Assembly: GCF_949987535.1 (NCBI RefSeq)
Contig: NC_080081.1
Coordinates: 62,889,603 to 62,953,602, forward strand
Length of the DNA stretch: 64,000 nucleotides
Reading direction: 5' to 3'
Origin: Balaenoptera acutorostrata
Taxonomy: Eukaryota; Chordata; Mammalia; Artiodactyla; Balaenopteridae
Shown: positions 1-12,200 of the stretch, piece by piece
Layout: each line of letters begins with the position of its first letter
Numbering within the stretch: the stretch's first letter is position 1
The notes under the pieces: generated by a model
What the model was told of the DNA's origin: nothing
The model's input: the letters and a program-made list of their open reading frames with translations, nothing else
Databases searched by the model: none
Translations under genes and position numbers: made by a program

Positions 1-205
1 TGTCTGCAAGGTCCATCCATGTTGTCACAAATGGCAGGATTTCCTTCTTTTTATGGCTGAATAATATTCCATTGTATATATACACAACTTATTTATCCAC
101 TCATCTGTCAATGGACACTTAGGTTGTTTCCATGTCTTGGCTATTGTAGATACTGCTGCTATGAACATGGGAGTGTAGATAATCTTGATATATGATCAAA
201 TTCCT
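1..205 (-). repeat. L1 ORF2 3'-region fragment
   Basis: Read on the minus strand this resembles the end of L1 ORF2: on the plus strand, 'ggctgaataatattccattgtatatata' followed by the usual L1 text about 'ggacacttaggttgtttcc'. It is an old, degraded fragment in EBPL intron 2 and continues off the left edge. Confidence 0.8.
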
Positions 206-308
206 CATCTCCCACCCTCTATATCTTAATACCCTGGCCTGCCTTCAGCAAGGATCCTGTTGACTCAGTCTATCAAGAGTCCCACAGCCTTGATGTTTCT
301 TCCCCACA

Positions 309-390
309 GGATCCTCCCGGACCAGGGCTCGAACCCACGTCCCCTGCATTGGCAGGAGGATTCGTAACCACTGCGCCACCAGGGAAGCCC
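309..390 (-). repeat. CHR-type SINE, short fragment
   Basis: Only the tRNA-like head of the SINE is present, in reverse: 'accagggctcgaacc' (B-box part) to 'ccaccagggaagccc' (start). The body and A-tail are missing. No clear target-site duplication was seen. Positions 391-1,025 next to it hold no gene or repeat that I recognise. Confidence 0.85.
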
Positions 391-1026
391 AAGTTTTCAC
401 TTTTTTAAAGGTGAAAATGTAGACTGAAGATGACTGATAAAGATCGAATTAGATATTTGCATTTCATGGGACTGAGCCAAATCTGGGCTGTTTGCTTTCT
501 CTGAGGCTGAGCAGGGCAGCCAGGGTAGGAAGACACTGACTTGAGCTGGAATCCTTAACCCCAGACTTCCCTAGCAATTCTCAAGCACAGTTTAATCCGG
601 CAGACTCGCCAAAAAGGTGCACAGCTGCATTTCCCTTAGCCCGTGGAACTGAGCAGGTGGCCTCAAGATGTGGGATTCAGGCGCCCTGAGCTACCATGGC
701 TAGGACCTGACGTACATCAAAGATAACATGTGTTTTGCTTTGGGAAGCACTAATTGTGGCTGACTCAATTCTCTAGAAGAGTTTTACAACACTAGTGGTG
801 AACAGGAGTCCAGATCCTGGCTGGGGAACAAGGCAGCTCTATAATAGTGGCAAAGAACCCAGTTGCTGCACAGCTCATTTATTTGTCAGTACTGACACAG
901 CACATCGGAGGTAGTCGATACTGACTGACTGAATGTTGACTGATTTACAGCAACATGACGAAGATAGGGAAAACTAGTTAATATCTCTGCAGAGCAGGAA
1001 GATTTCTGGAAATTATCTACAAGACC

Positions 1027-1100
1027 ATATATATATATATACATATATATACACACATATATATGTATATATATATGTGTGTATATATATATATATATAT
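1027..1100. repeat. (TA)n/(TACA)n microsatellite
   Basis: Imperfect alternating purine-pyrimidine tract of TA steps interrupted by CA/TG steps. It also causes a spurious tyrosine/isoleucine-rich reading frame. Confidence 0.95.
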
Positions 1101-1189
1101 GAAAGTTAATAATAAAAATATGGAAAACACCCAGTTTAAATACAGCAAACTCCTCAATCTGCACTCACTATAAACATTTGAAATTATAG

Positions 1190-1555
1190 GGCTTCCCTGG
1201 TGGCGCAGTGGTTAAGAATCCGCCTGCCAATGCAAGGGGGACACGGGTTTGAGCCCTGGTCTGGGAAGATCCCACATGCCGCGGAGCAACTAAGCCTGTG
1301 CACCACAACTACTGAGCCTGTGCTTTAGAGCCCGTGAGCCACAACTACTGAGCCCGCGAGCCACAACTACTGAGCCTACGAGCCACAACTACTGAAGCCC
1401 GCACACCTAGAGCCCGTGCTCCGCGACAAGAGAAACCAGTGCCATTAGAGGCCCGCGCACCGCAATGAAGAGTGGCACCTGCTTGCCACAACTAGAGGAA
1501 GCCCACGCACAGCAACGAAGACCCAGTCCAGCCAAAAATAAACAAACAAACAAAA
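1190..1555 (+). repeat. CHR-type SINE, full length
   Basis: Full tRNA-derived SINE, from 'ggcttccctggtggcgcagtgg' through the 'acaactactgagcc' body repeats to an A-rich (AAAC)n tail. It is flanked by a 14-bp target-site duplication, 'atttgaaattatag' (1,176-1,189 and 1,556-1,569), so both ends are exact. Confidence 0.97.
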
Positions 1556-1570
1556 ATTTGAAATTATAGC

Positions 1571-1860
1571 TTTACTGAGATATAATTCACGTGCCAGACC
1601 TGTTTTTTAAAATCTGTTTAAAGTGTATAATTCAACAAGTTTTAGTATATTCTCAGATTTGAATCACCACAAATCATGTAATTTTATAATGTTTCTACCC
1701 CAAAAAAGAAACTTGTACCCATTATCAGTCACTCCCCATTTCTGGCCTATGATCCCGCCCCCTCCCCACACACCCAGGCAACCACTAATCTGTAATTTAT
1801 CTCTATAGATTTGCCTATTCTGGACATTCACGTAAATAGAATCATACAGCATGGGGTACA
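1571..1860 (-). repeat. Old L1 (L1M type) fragment
   Basis: Begins with the common mammalian text 'tttactgagatataattcac' and continues 'cccattatcagtcactcccc', as in the reverse complement of old L1 5' regions. It lies just downstream of EBPL exon 2. Confidence 0.7.
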
Positions 1861-1932
1861 GGTACTCATTTAATTGACAGCCACACTTGCAATTAATCCC
1901 TCAAACATGGCAAATGCAAACGTTTTACTTAC

Positions 1933-2002
1933 ACAATGAAGTGATCAAGGCATCAGAATCTGTGATGTTTCCTACCAAAGACAAGTAGACAAAAGGGCCT
2001 TC
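1933..2002 (-). CDS. EBPL: EBPL coding exon 2
   Basis: Read in reverse, this 70-nt exon gives [20 protein letters not shown] followed by TSL, plus the first base of the next codon. Human EBPL has [23 protein letters not shown] at the same place (from memory), so the family match is clear. The acceptor is ...TCTCTAG before GAA and the donor is GTAAGT (plus-strand 'acttac', 1,927-1,932). The exon starts in phase 0, which fits the end of exon 1 after a full CTG codon, and it ends after one base of the Trp codon expected in exon 3. The segment belongs to the second membrane span and loop of the EXPERA-type fold. The open frame 1,953-2,201 across it is in another frame and is not the gene. Confidence 0.95.
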
Positions 2003-3385
2003 CTAGAGAGAAGAAAACGAAAACATGCTCTAATTCAGCATCACAACCACAGGATGGCGTCACAGTGCGGCCGGCGTCCCCTGCCCCGCCCCACACCACA
2101 CAATCCCGGGGTGCGTGCGTGGGTTCCTGGAGCCTGGCTCCCTGACCTTGGAAATGGATATGTCCAAAGGGAATGTTTATATAATAAATGTCAGTTTTCA
2201 ATGATTGGCATTATAAAATCAGAGGTGTGCTCTGATGGGGAAAAAATAAGTTGAAGATTTTGCACAAGAAAAGAGCTTAAATGGTATATTAAATAAGCTA
2301 AACTCTGGATTAATCCAGGGATTTTACACCGTTGAGAAGTACCTCCCAGTACTTCATTTTGTCTCACCTCAAAAAAATCCAAGATCTCTCTTAACAGAAG
2401 TGGCATTCAAATATCTATATCAGAGCTGAACTAGTTCTTTTTCCTACACAAGGGCAAATTTAGGAAAATTAGAAATGTTTACAGGCTATATTTAAAATTT
2501 AAGGTAATGAAATAGCTGCAATTATACTTTGAACAACTTTTGTTCCTGGTCAATACAACCCTTCTCATTTCTTTTTACCAAAATGATCACTTATGTGACA
2601 TCAAAATTGTGTCTCTGCCTAATCCCTAAGGTCACTTCTAGTACAACTTCCCAGAGGCAACCACATTTAACCACTTCTGTCTGTAGTTCTGGCAACTATT
2701 TTCGTAACACGTAATATACTTATATTACTATTTCTTTAGACATTATCAACTGACAGCCCATCCTGAAAAATTACAGTATAATTTACACTGTTTCCCCTCC
2801 CCTTCCCTTCTTCCAATTTTTGATAGTAGGGGAGGACAAACTTCCTTCTACCCTCTTAGGTTCTGTAGCTGGCCTAAGAATTAACTGACATAAACAGATT
2901 AAAAAGAAAAGCATACATATCTTATTTAATATTTTTACATGTACATGGGAGTCTCTGAAGGGAAAATGAAGACCTGAATAAGCTGTTAGGCCCCAAAACT
3001 TATATGCCTTTTTACACAAAGAACAATAAACTGCAGGGATGTGACAAGACCAACGGGCTTGAGCTGAGGACAGTAAATTGTGTGAAAGTGACTAGGAGAT
3101 ACATGGGAAGAAAGTAATGGAAGACAAGGGTTATTTTAGTAGGTTTATTTGTACAGGACCACTTCAGCATTGACGCCCAATCCCCAGTGATAAGAATGTT
3201 CTTTTCTTCCTGGTAAAGGGAGGGCACCTTTCTCATGGGAAGTTCAAAGACCTGATTTTAGGTAGAAAGAGGGAGGTCAGAGAGCCCTTCCTGCATCTAC
3301 AGTTTCTCAATTGCCTTCAGTTCAAAATAATCAATATGCCAAAGTGGTATATTTTGGAGTAGCATGTTCTGAATCCCTTTAATAG
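2003..3385. other. EBPL intron 1, left part; degraded repeats only
   Basis: No exon or RNA gene seen. 2,520-2,720 resembles old L1 ('cagaggcaaccacatttaacc'). 2,790-3,385, with text such as 'caatatgccaaagtggtatattttgg', looks like a degraded reverse-oriented LTR or L1 piece; I cannot name the family. Confidence 0.5.
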
Positions 3386-3402
3386 CTATATGAATTCTCT
3401 TT

Positions 3403-3566
3403 TTTAAAAAAAAATTATTTATTTATTTTGGCTGTGCTGGGTCTTAGTTGTGGCATGCAGGATCTTTAGTTGTGGCATGAGGGATCTAGTTCCCTGACCA
3501 GGGACTGAACCGGGCCCCCTGCATTGGGAGCTTGGAGTCTTACCCACTGGACCACCAGGGAAGTCC
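3403..3566 (-). repeat. CHR-type SINE, short form
   Basis: Reverse-oriented: T-rich tail, 'ttggctgtgctgggtcttagttgtggc', then 'ccactggaccaccagggaagtcc'. It is flanked by a 17-bp duplication, 'ctatatgaattctcttt' (3,386-3,402 and 3,567-3,583). Confidence 0.97.
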
Positions 3567-3630
3567 CTATATGAATTCTCTTTAATTCTTCTATTAGTTA
3601 TCCAAATGTGTAACTTACGTAGTAAACTTT

Positions 3631-3748
3631 GGGGAATTCCCTGGCGGTCCAGTGGTTAGGACTTCTCGCTTTCACTGCCGAGGATGTGGGTTCAGTCCCT
3701 GGTCAGGGAACTAAGATCCTGCAAGGCGCTTGGTGCAGCCAAAAAAAA
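3631..3748 (+). repeat. CHR-type SINE, short form
   Basis: Head 'gggaattccctggcggtccagtggttagg', body with 'gggttcagtccctggtcagggaac', then an A tail. Flanks show an imperfect duplication, 'agtaaactt'/'agtaaaactt'. From here to about 4,840 I see only non-coding intron with no repeat I can name. Confidence 0.92.
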
Positions 3749-4849
3749 GTAAAACTTAAAGCCTCAGCTTACCCATTCATCAGTGTTGTGCAGTATCTGG
3801 ACTTCTTACGATATCAGACAAGCATGAGAACACCCACCATCCTCTCTCCCTCTCCTCCCCACTTCCAACTCTCAACCTCTGTCCACTTTGCTTGTATGTT
3901 GTTGAAATTGACTGCATTTCCATTCAATCAACAGCATTTACAATATGGTGATTATGTAAATAGTGTTCACTGCAATGGGCCACAACTTCTTCCTCTACAA
4001 ATCCAGTATTTTTGTCACTTAAGAAGAATGTGGCAAATGGAATATTTTTTCTTACATGCATACATTTCTCAAAATCAGGCTACAATTTGTTTTATTTTTT
4101 TCATGCTACATTTTAGTTTGCTTCATATTTGGGCCATGACTTTGTTATAAGATATTTCTGTTTATGCTACAGTTTGTAATTGCCTTTCTTTTTCTCTAAT
4201 TGAGAGAAGAAACCTGACTTTCTCCCCATCTCATTAATACATCTTCCAGCTTCTTATCCATTCCAATCTTTGCTGAACAGAGGCTTTGAAGCTGGTTTAT
4301 TTTCTCTTTTCTTGACATTCTGTAAGTTACTTAATTGGTAAGTGTGGTTTATTTCAGAGCATATGTAAAAATTATATTCCTTAAAGGAGATTTTTAAAAA
4401 TTACATGTGAGATAAACAATGTTTTTAAACAAGAAGTACTCCCCATCCACTCTGCAACTCCTTATTTTCACCAATTGATCTTTTTATTTTTAGCAGAGCC
4501 ATAGGAAATCCACACCACTTCCCTGGCATGACCTGGGAACTTTCTAGACAAAACACATCCACTGATTGGCCAGTAGGGGCCACAAGACTGAGCTGAATTT
4601 GATCCTCTCTAGGCCTCAGTACATCTATCTGTGAGATGAAGGACTTCCCAAAATTAGATTGTTGATCTCATCCTAAAACTAGATGTGACTTCCACTAGCA
4701 ACCTCTTCAACTGGAGCCATCAGCAAACATGGACACAGACATCCAGTCTAGAATCTTTCCTCAGAAGCAATTCCCTGGGTAAGAGCAAGATGGAAACCTG
4801 GAATCTATAACATGCAGGACCCAGGAGTGTATACCAAATTTGTTCCCTT

Positions 4850-5150
4850 TTATATCTACCTGTTGGAGTTCTACTCCTTTTTCAAATCCCAGCTCAAACC
4901 CTCCTTTTACCAAGAAACCTTCCCAAACTTCCTGGTAAAAATTAATTTCTCACTCTCCCTTGTTACTAAATTTGTGTTTCTGTAATCAACTGTCTGCTGG
5001 TGGTGGATCTCCAGTCCCCATTAGGTCATACATCTTGGGGACCTGGGATGTTGTCTTCTCTGTCTTAGAATCCTCAAGAACCCAGGGTGATATTTTGTGT
5101 TCAGTGTCTGCTAACTTTGATTTAATGACAAGTCCATGTAATGAATTATT
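4850..5150 (+). repeat. L2 LINE fragment
   Basis: Text such as 'tcaaatcccagctcaaaccctccttttaccaagaaaccttccc' matches the 3' part of mammalian L2 as I remember it. Ancient and diverged. Confidence 0.75.
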
Positions 5151-5192
5151 TAGAAAGAAAGGTGCCCTGTGGGGCTTTTAGAAGGCACTATA

Positions 5193-5502
5193 GGGCTTCC
5201 CTGGTGGCGCAGTGGTTGAGAATCCGCCTGCCAATGCAGGGGACACGGGTTCGAGCCCTGGTCTGGGAAGATCCCACATGCCGCGGAGCAGCTGGTCCCG
5301 TGAGCCACAACTACTGAGCCTGCGCGTCTGGAGCCTGTGCTCCGCAACAAGAGAGGCCGCGATAGAGAGAGGCCCGCGCACCGCGATGAAGAGTGGCCCC
5401 CACTTGCCAGCAACTGGAGAGAGCCCTCGCACAGAAACGAAGACCCAACACAGCCATAAAGTAAAAATAAATAAATAAAAATTAAAAATTAAAAAAAAAA
5501 AA
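5193..5502 (+). repeat. CHR-type SINE, full length
   Basis: Complete copy with the 'gagaggccgcgatagagagaggcccgcgcaccgcgatgaagagtgg' body and a long A-rich tail. Duplicated target 'agaaggcactata' at 5,180-5,192 and 5,503-5,515. Confidence 0.97.
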
Positions 5503-5559
5503 AGAAGGCACTATATATTTCTTACTATACTACTACTCTAAGTGTAAAGGCAGTATAGC

Positions 5560-5795
5560 ACATAAAGTATAATGAACATATCCACCCTCCAAATGCTGAT
5601 CAGATGTTACCTCTTCCAGGAAACAAGCCTTCACTAATTCTCTTGATAGGAGGTAGATGTCTTTCCTGAACAGAATCCTGCTTATTTGTCTCCTCCTCAA
5701 AACCATCAGTTATTTAGGGTAAGTCTTTGCCTTTGTCTCTGTATTCCAGATGCCTGATAGACGGGACATGCTAATAAATGCTTACTAAAAGAATA
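5560..5795 (+). repeat. L2 LINE 3' end
   Basis: Shows 'gttacctcttccaggaaacaagccttcact' and ends 'gctaataaatgcttactaaaag', the usual end of an L2 copy. Confidence 0.75.
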
Positions 5796-5829
5796 AGAAA
5801 TAAAAGGAAGGGTGGAGGGAATGAGTTAA

Positions 5830-6288
5830 AAGAAAAAACAAAACACAAACCCAATTTAATTAGAAAATGGGCAAAAGAAATGAAGAGACATTTCACCAAA
5901 GAGAATATACAGGTAGCAAATAAACATATGAAAAGATGTTCAACATTGTTAGCCATCAGGGAAATGCCGATTAAAACCACAATGAGAGGACTTCCCTGGT
6001 GACGCAGTGCTTAAGAACCCGCCTGCCAATGCAGGGGACACGGGTTCAAGCCCTGGTCCAGGAAGATCCTACATGCCGCGGAGCAACTAAGCCTGTGTGC
6101 CACAATTACTGAGCCTGTGCTCTAGAGCCCGCGAGCCACATCTACAGAGCCCGCATGCCACAACTACTGAAGCCCACACGCCTAGAGCCCGTGCTCCGCG
6201 ACAAGAGAAGCAACCACAATGAAGAGTAGCCCCCGCTCGCCTCAACTAGAGAAAGCCCACGCGCAGCAACAAAGACCCAAAACAGCCA

Positions 6289-6327
<39 letters not shown>

Positions 6328-7240
6328 ACAAACAAACCACAATGAGATATTACTATCTGTCGGAATGTCTAAAATAAAAAATAGTGGCAGTACCAAATGC
6401 TGATGAGGATGTGGAGAAAATGGATCACTCATACATTTCTGGTGGGATGAAAATGGAACAGCCTCCCTGGAAAACCTGAGTTTGGCAGGTTCTTAAAACT
6501 AACATGCAATTACCATATGATCTAGCAATTGCACTCGGGCATTTATCCCAGAAAAATAAAAACTTATGTTCACACAAAAACATGTACACAAATGTTGATA
6601 GCAGCTTTTTTGGTAATAGCTAAAAACCAAATGTACTTCAAAAGGTATATGGTTAAATAGACCATGGTACATTTATACCTTGGACTACTCCCCAGCAATA
6701 GGAAAGAACCAGCTACTGACACACTCAATACCTTGGATGGATCTCCAGGGAATCATGCTGATGGAAAAAGTCAACCCCAAAAGGTTACATACTCTATAAT
6801 TCCATTTATATAACACTTTTTGAAATGATAAATTTTAGAAACGGAGGACATATTAGTGGTTTCCAGGGTTAAGGGGTGGAGGGAGGGGAAGTGCAGGTAG
6901 TTACAAAAGAAAAACACTAGGGATCTTCATGGTGTTGGAATTGTTCGGTATCTGTTGTGGTTGAATACACGAGCCTACCTGGTCAGTACAATGGTGTAGA
7001 AATTAACACACATGCACACACACACACACACAAGTGCAAGCAAAACTAAGGAAATCTGATTAAGGTCAGTGGATTGTCAATGTCAGTGTCCTGGTTGTGA
7101 TATTATACTATAGTTTTGAAAAACATTACCATTGGAGGAAACTGGACAAAGTGCACAAGGGATCTCTGTTATTTTTTAACAACTGTATGTCAATCTCTAA
7201 ATTGACCATAAGGTCAATTATTTCTAAAAAAATTTATTAA
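5830..7240 (+). repeat. Old L1 3' part, interrupted by a SINE
   Basis: L1 ORF2 end text: 'gaaatgaagagacatttcaccaaagag', 'cattgttagccatcagggaaatgccgattaaaacc', 'gaggatgtggagaaaatggatcac', then a 3' region with a (CA)n run at about 7,009-7,032. A SINE at 5,988-6,333 split it later. Reading frames are broken. Confidence 0.85.
5988..6333 (+). repeat. CHR-type SINE inside L1
   Basis: Full-length SINE with an (AAAT)n tail of about ten units. The duplicated 14-bp L1 target, 'aaaccacaatgaga', lies at 5,974-5,987 and 6,334-6,347, which proves that the SINE is younger than the L1. Confidence 0.97.
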
Positions 7241-7559
7241 AAAAACCCAGACAGGTAGAAAGAGAGACATGGAAGAAAGAGTAACATTAGTAATTAATAA
7301 CATTAAACAAAATCGTCAGGACCTTTTTCTTCAGAGTAAGCTGGGCCCTGGCCTCAGAGAGCTTGTTATCTAGTTGTGTTACACTGATATTCTGCTCGAT
7401 AACGATTGGAGGAAGATGAGGGAGCAGTGGCTGGGACAGTAAGGGAAGACTTCCAGGAGGAAGCGGGCCTCTAGGCCTGTGTACAAGCTGCTCTTCCACC
7501 TAGAGTACACGTGCCTGGCTTTCCCCTCCCCCCAAAAAAGTATGTAAATATTATGGATT

Positions 7560-8640
7560 TTTAAAATCATGGTAAAATATACATAACATAAAATTTACCA
7601 TTTTACCCATTTTAAGTTTTAAGTATTCAATTCAGTGGTATTAAGTATATTCACACTGTTGTGCAGCAATCACCATCATCCACCTCCAGAACTTTTTCAT
7701 CTTCCCAAACTGAAACTCTGTCCCCATTAAACAATAACTTCCCACCCCATCTTCCCCCCAGCCACCGGTGGCCACCATTCTATCTCTGCCTCTAGGACTC
7801 TGATTACTCTAGGTACCTCATTTGTCTTTTGTGTCTGACATTTCACTTAGGATAATATCTACCCTCGAGGTACATCCATATTGTAGTATGTGTTACAATT
7901 TCATGTCTTTTTCAGACTGAATAATATTCTATTGTATGTATACACCACACTTTGTTTATCTATTCATCTGCTGATGAACAACTAGGTAGGTTGTTTCTAC
8001 CTTTCGGCTACCATGAATAAGCTGCTATGAATACTGGTGTGCAAGTATCTGTTTGAGTCCCTAGTTTCAATTCCTTTGGCTATTTAGGTAGAAGTGGAAT
8101 TGTTGGATCATATGGTAATTCTATGTTTTACTTTTTTTTTTTTATTTGACCTTTTAAAAAAATTGTTTTTATTTTTTTATGTATTTTATTTATTTTTTGG
8201 CCACGCGGCATTTGGGATCTTAGTTCCCCGACCAGGGATCGAACCCGTGCCCCCTGCATTGGAAGCGTGGAGTCTTAACCACTGGACTGCCAGGGAAGTT
8301 CCTGTTTTACTTTTTGAGGAACCCTCATGCTATCTTCCACAGCGGCTGCACCATTTAGCATTCCCAACAGCAGTTCACCAGAGTTCCAAGTTTCTCCACA
8401 TCCTTGCCAACACTCGTTATTTTCCTTTGCTGTTGCTGTTTTTTATAATAGACATCCTAATGGGTGTAAAGTGGTATCTCATTGTGCTTTTGATTTGCAT
8501 TCCCCTACTGACGACTGATCTTATGGCTTATTGGCCATTTGTATTATCTTCTTTGGAGAAATGTCTGTTCAAATCTTTTGCCCATTTTTTAACTGTTTAT
8601 TTGTTGTTAAGAATATAAATGTTTTTCAGTGGAGAGATCA
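7560..8640 (-). repeat. Old L1 (L1M) fragment, interrupted by a SINE
   Basis: Contains 'tggtaaaatatacataacataaaatttaccatttta' and 'cagcaatcaccatcatccacctccagaactttttc', standard text of reverse-oriented old L1. It resumes after a SINE at 8,137-8,302 with 'cattcccaacagcagttcaccagagttcc'. The stretch 7,241-7,559 before it has no recognised feature. Confidence 0.85.
8137..8302 (-). repeat. CHR-type SINE, short form, inside L1
   Basis: Reverse-oriented; 'ttttggccacgcggcatttgggatcttagttccccgacc' to 'actgccagggaagttcc'. Duplicated target 'tgttttacttttt' at 8,124-8,136 and 8,303-8,315. Confidence 0.95.
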
Positions 8641-8853
8641 CCACTTGGTACTTGAACTTGATGGGCTACACTGCCCCATGGGCATGAGTAACCAATTATT
8701 CTGCTGAAGTCAAAGCACTTGGCAGAGCAGAGTAGGGGCCACTCACTATCAAAGGGCGAGATCTGCCAGTCCATCATGGGGAGCAAGCGGTCTGCAGCGA
8801 ATCTTGAGTGCCTTTACTCTCTTGTCACCTGATAAACTCCTCTGCAGTCTTTA

Positions 8854-9210
8854 TTTATTTTTAATTTATTAATTAATTTATTTATTTTTGGCTGCACTGG
8901 ATCTTTGTTGCTGTGCGCGGGCTTTTCTCTAGTTGTGGCGAGCGGGGGCTACTCTGTTGTGGTGCATGGGCTTCTCATTGTGGTGGCTTCTCTTGTTGCG
9001 GAGCACGGGCTCTAGGCGCCTGGGTTTCAGTAGTTGTGGCACGTGGGCTCAGTAGTTGTGGCTCGCGGGATCTAGAGCGCAGGCTCAGTAGTTGTGGCGC
9101 ACGGGCTTAGTTGCTCTGTGGCATGTAGAATCTTCCCAGACCAGGGCTTGAACCCGTGTCACCTCTATTGGCAGGTGGATTCTTAACCACTGCGCCACCA
9201 GGGAAGCCCA
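8854..9210 (-). repeat. CHR-type SINE, full length
   Basis: Reverse-oriented complete copy with the 'cagtagttgtggc' body repeats. Duplicated target 'cctctgcagtcttta' at 8,839-8,853 and 9,211-9,225. Confidence 0.97.
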
Positions 9211-9225
9211 CCTCTGCAGTCTTTA

Positions 9226-12200
9226 AAACCCCAGTGACTTCTCTCCACTGTGCTACCTCTTGACCTGGACACAATTCTACCACTCACTTAACCAGACTGC
9301 ACGATAATGGTTTGTTTTTCTGTCCGTTTCTCCTTCTAGCAAAGCTCAGTTGCAGGACCAGGTGTTGATTAATACAATTTACCTGGAATACATGGATGGT
9401 GAGCTTTAACAGACAATCCTAGGCTGAATCTGCAAACTTTGTACAGCTATCCTTGAATCATGTAGAATTGGCCGTGTCTCCTAATTTCTCTGTCTGCAGT
9501 TTTTTCTTAGCTATAACAGAGATGAAATGGATCCAGACACATGGTTTTCAAAGGTCTTCGGGTAAAACATTCGCTATATGGAGAAAATGCTCTTGTGTGA
9601 AAGGAGAAATAGGATGGCCGCAGACTTGGGGCAGGTCCGGTGGGTCAGTGTAGACCTGGATGGTGCGATCGTTCTTCACAGGAACCCTGCCCTTGTGCTT
9701 TATGTAAAAAGGGCGCCAAACAGATGCACACACACTTGGCTTTCCTTCATAACGTAGGCCATGTACCGTTAGCATTAGCAACTACTTGATTCTTCCCCCA
9801 AAACAACTCTAAGGGCTTCTAACCCTTCCCTACACCATCAAGTCCTGGTATGTCGCACCACAGGAAGGACATTTAATTTAAAACCAGGAAAAGAACAAAG
9901 TGGAAAGGGGTAAGGTGTCAATATCAGGGTTCCAGGGAACTGATGTTCCATCTCTGGAAGGTTCTGTGATTCCAGGCTTGGTCTGATCTTGTCCTGTAAG
10001 GAACTCACCATGAGAAACGTAAATTGACAAACACAGGCCCACCACTATCTGCCGCTGAATCTCCACCAGTAGTAGACTCAATGCAAAACTGAGCAAATCA
10101 GGGGCATAAGGCAGTGGTCCAGCTTCAGAATGAGACCAGCTCTTATGAGCCTAAAGATTCTTTGGGGGCTTCTGAACCAGATCTGTTCTAACCAAACAGG
10201 CCTGAGATCGAAGTCACTGGAAACATTAGTTGTTATTTGCTAAGGGCCAAAATTATCTGTAGAATTCTAGAGAATGGAAACAGACTTAGTTCCTCCCATG
10301 AATTCACATTTTATATCAAATGAGCCATAAAGCACTTTTTCTTCCCCCTTAAAATTATTTCTAGGCTCTGGAACACAAAGTTTATATTAACTTGCAGAAT
10401 AAACCTGGAAGGTTATCAGCTCCAAAAGTCTTTAATCATAGTGTATGGTTAAGAACTAGCCATCCGGAACTAAAATTCATGTTTGAGCTCAACCACTACC
10501 TGGAGATTTTAAGGATCAGATGAAAGGAGCTTGGTAAGCAGCAAAGGCCGTCGGTAGGGTGCTGCTGTAACTGGGAAGTAGGGCTTGAACCGGTGTACGG
10601 GTGAGAGCCCTGTGCTGCACGCTGGAGAGCTGGGTGAGCTTCAGCAAAACAAGGACAGCAGATTTTATTTCTTACAGTCCCTGCTACCTTGACCTCGCTG
10701 AGCTTCAATTCCCTAATCAACATAAAGGAACAGAGTAAAGCTCTCAACAGATGTTTGATGTATGAATGAAAGAGTCATGAGCAGAGTTAGACTAGATCTC
10801 CATCTTCACCGTTTCAGAGTGTCTCTTACTGACTGGAAGCCCTGAGTGCAGCACCTGGTCCACTGACCTCACTGGTGAGGTCGATGAGCAGCGGCCTGTC
10901 AGCAGAGGGTCAGGTGTGGAGGGAGGGGCCCCATGGAGGACTGTGGGGTCAGAGCCTGTTTAAGCCCCAGCCTCTCCAGCGGGAACGGGCTGTGCGTCCT
11001 AAACCTGCCAATGCTCATCAGCCCTGGGAAGAGCAAGCTCGTGGCGACCTCCAGGGTAGACTCCCTGAATGACTGGCTGGGCATGAGGATGTCTTCAAGA
11101 ATTCCTGTGCTATTACTGTAGTAATTCCTACCATCGTCTGAGAGGCAGACACCTGTCCCCTAAGAAGCACAACGTGAATTTTCCGAGATAGGCTTACTCA
11201 GGACGTAGGAGCAAAATGATAGTAGGTCTGGATTCCCTTTAAAGTACTTCAGCAATAACAAAAGAAAAAGGGGGAGGGAGGGAGAAAAAGCAAGTGCAGC
11301 AAAATTTGAAAACGCCAAACCTATTCGTTATACTATTCTCTCTACATTTGTGAATGTTTGAAATTTTTCACAGTAAAACTTCATTTTAAAAAGATATATA
11401 GCACTTTGTCAAAAAAGAACTGTTGCCCCTCGCGTTTCTGGACTCCTGACTCAGGACCCCGTGGTCCCAGAGGCCCTCGGCCTTCGTGCTTCTAACACAC
11501 AAGTGGGGCCCCCGGACCACGGTCAGGAGCACCTGGGACTCCACAGCCTGAGCCCCAGCCCTCCCAGGATCCCCTCCAGACCCCAAGCCGCCTGGGTGTT
11601 GGGTCTGGATCAGCCGGGGCTGGCACAGCTGAGGTGAAACCAGATGAGGGGTGCAGCACACTGCGTGCAGAGCGAGCACAGCACAGAAGTAAGCCGTTTG
11701 CTATCCTTTTCCCCTTCGGATGCATTTTAATATCAAACAAACCCGTGTTTCAACAGTCACTGCTATGAGTCTCCAGATTACTCCAGCCTCGATAAACCAC
11801 AGGGCAAAACTGCTCACCTTCTGCCAGCCCCACAGTGTCCTACACACACACACAGACACACGGACACGGACACACGGACACTTGCACAAAAGGGATAAAA
11901 AGTAAGGAGAGCCAGTGGTCATGACCAAAAAAAGAAAGGGAAAAAAGCTCTCATTATTCACACTCCGTTTTCAAATTACCGACACCCTTCTGGTGAACGA
12001 CCAGCCATCAAAATGCCAGCCCTGGTGTCCTGGCTCTGGGTGACATGCTGAGAGAATTCTCTCTTGTTGTCCAGTTAAGTCTGCAGAGAAGCTGCGCAGA
12101 GTGGGCTTTTGCTCACGCTGATAAGGGCTCTTTTCCTGTCACAGCTCACCTGTCCTACCCAATGTCGGGGCTCCCAACACCCACGGCATGCTAACTTTCC

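Noticed and set aside
886..1164. Minus-strand frame with an Ile/Tyr/His-rich stretch
   Set aside because: The pattern comes from translation of the (TA)n/(TACA)n microsatellite.
1190..1300. tRNA genes suggested by A/B-box-like text in the many SINE heads
   Set aside because: These belong to tRNA-derived SINEs with A-rich tails and target duplications. No stand-alone tRNA gene was seen.
1953..2201. 82-codon minus-strand frame across EBPL exon 2
   Set aside because: It reads the exon in a wrong frame and crosses the acceptor site. The spliced exon 1,933-2,002 fits EBPL exactly.
3629..4150. 173-codon plus-strand frame
   Set aside because: Its first 40 codons are the SINE at 3,631-3,748 and the rest shows no coding features.
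7009..7032. CRISPR-like or other array from regular CA repeats
   Set aside because: A simple (CA)n microsatellite inside an L1 3' region; mammalian DNA has no CRISPR arrays.
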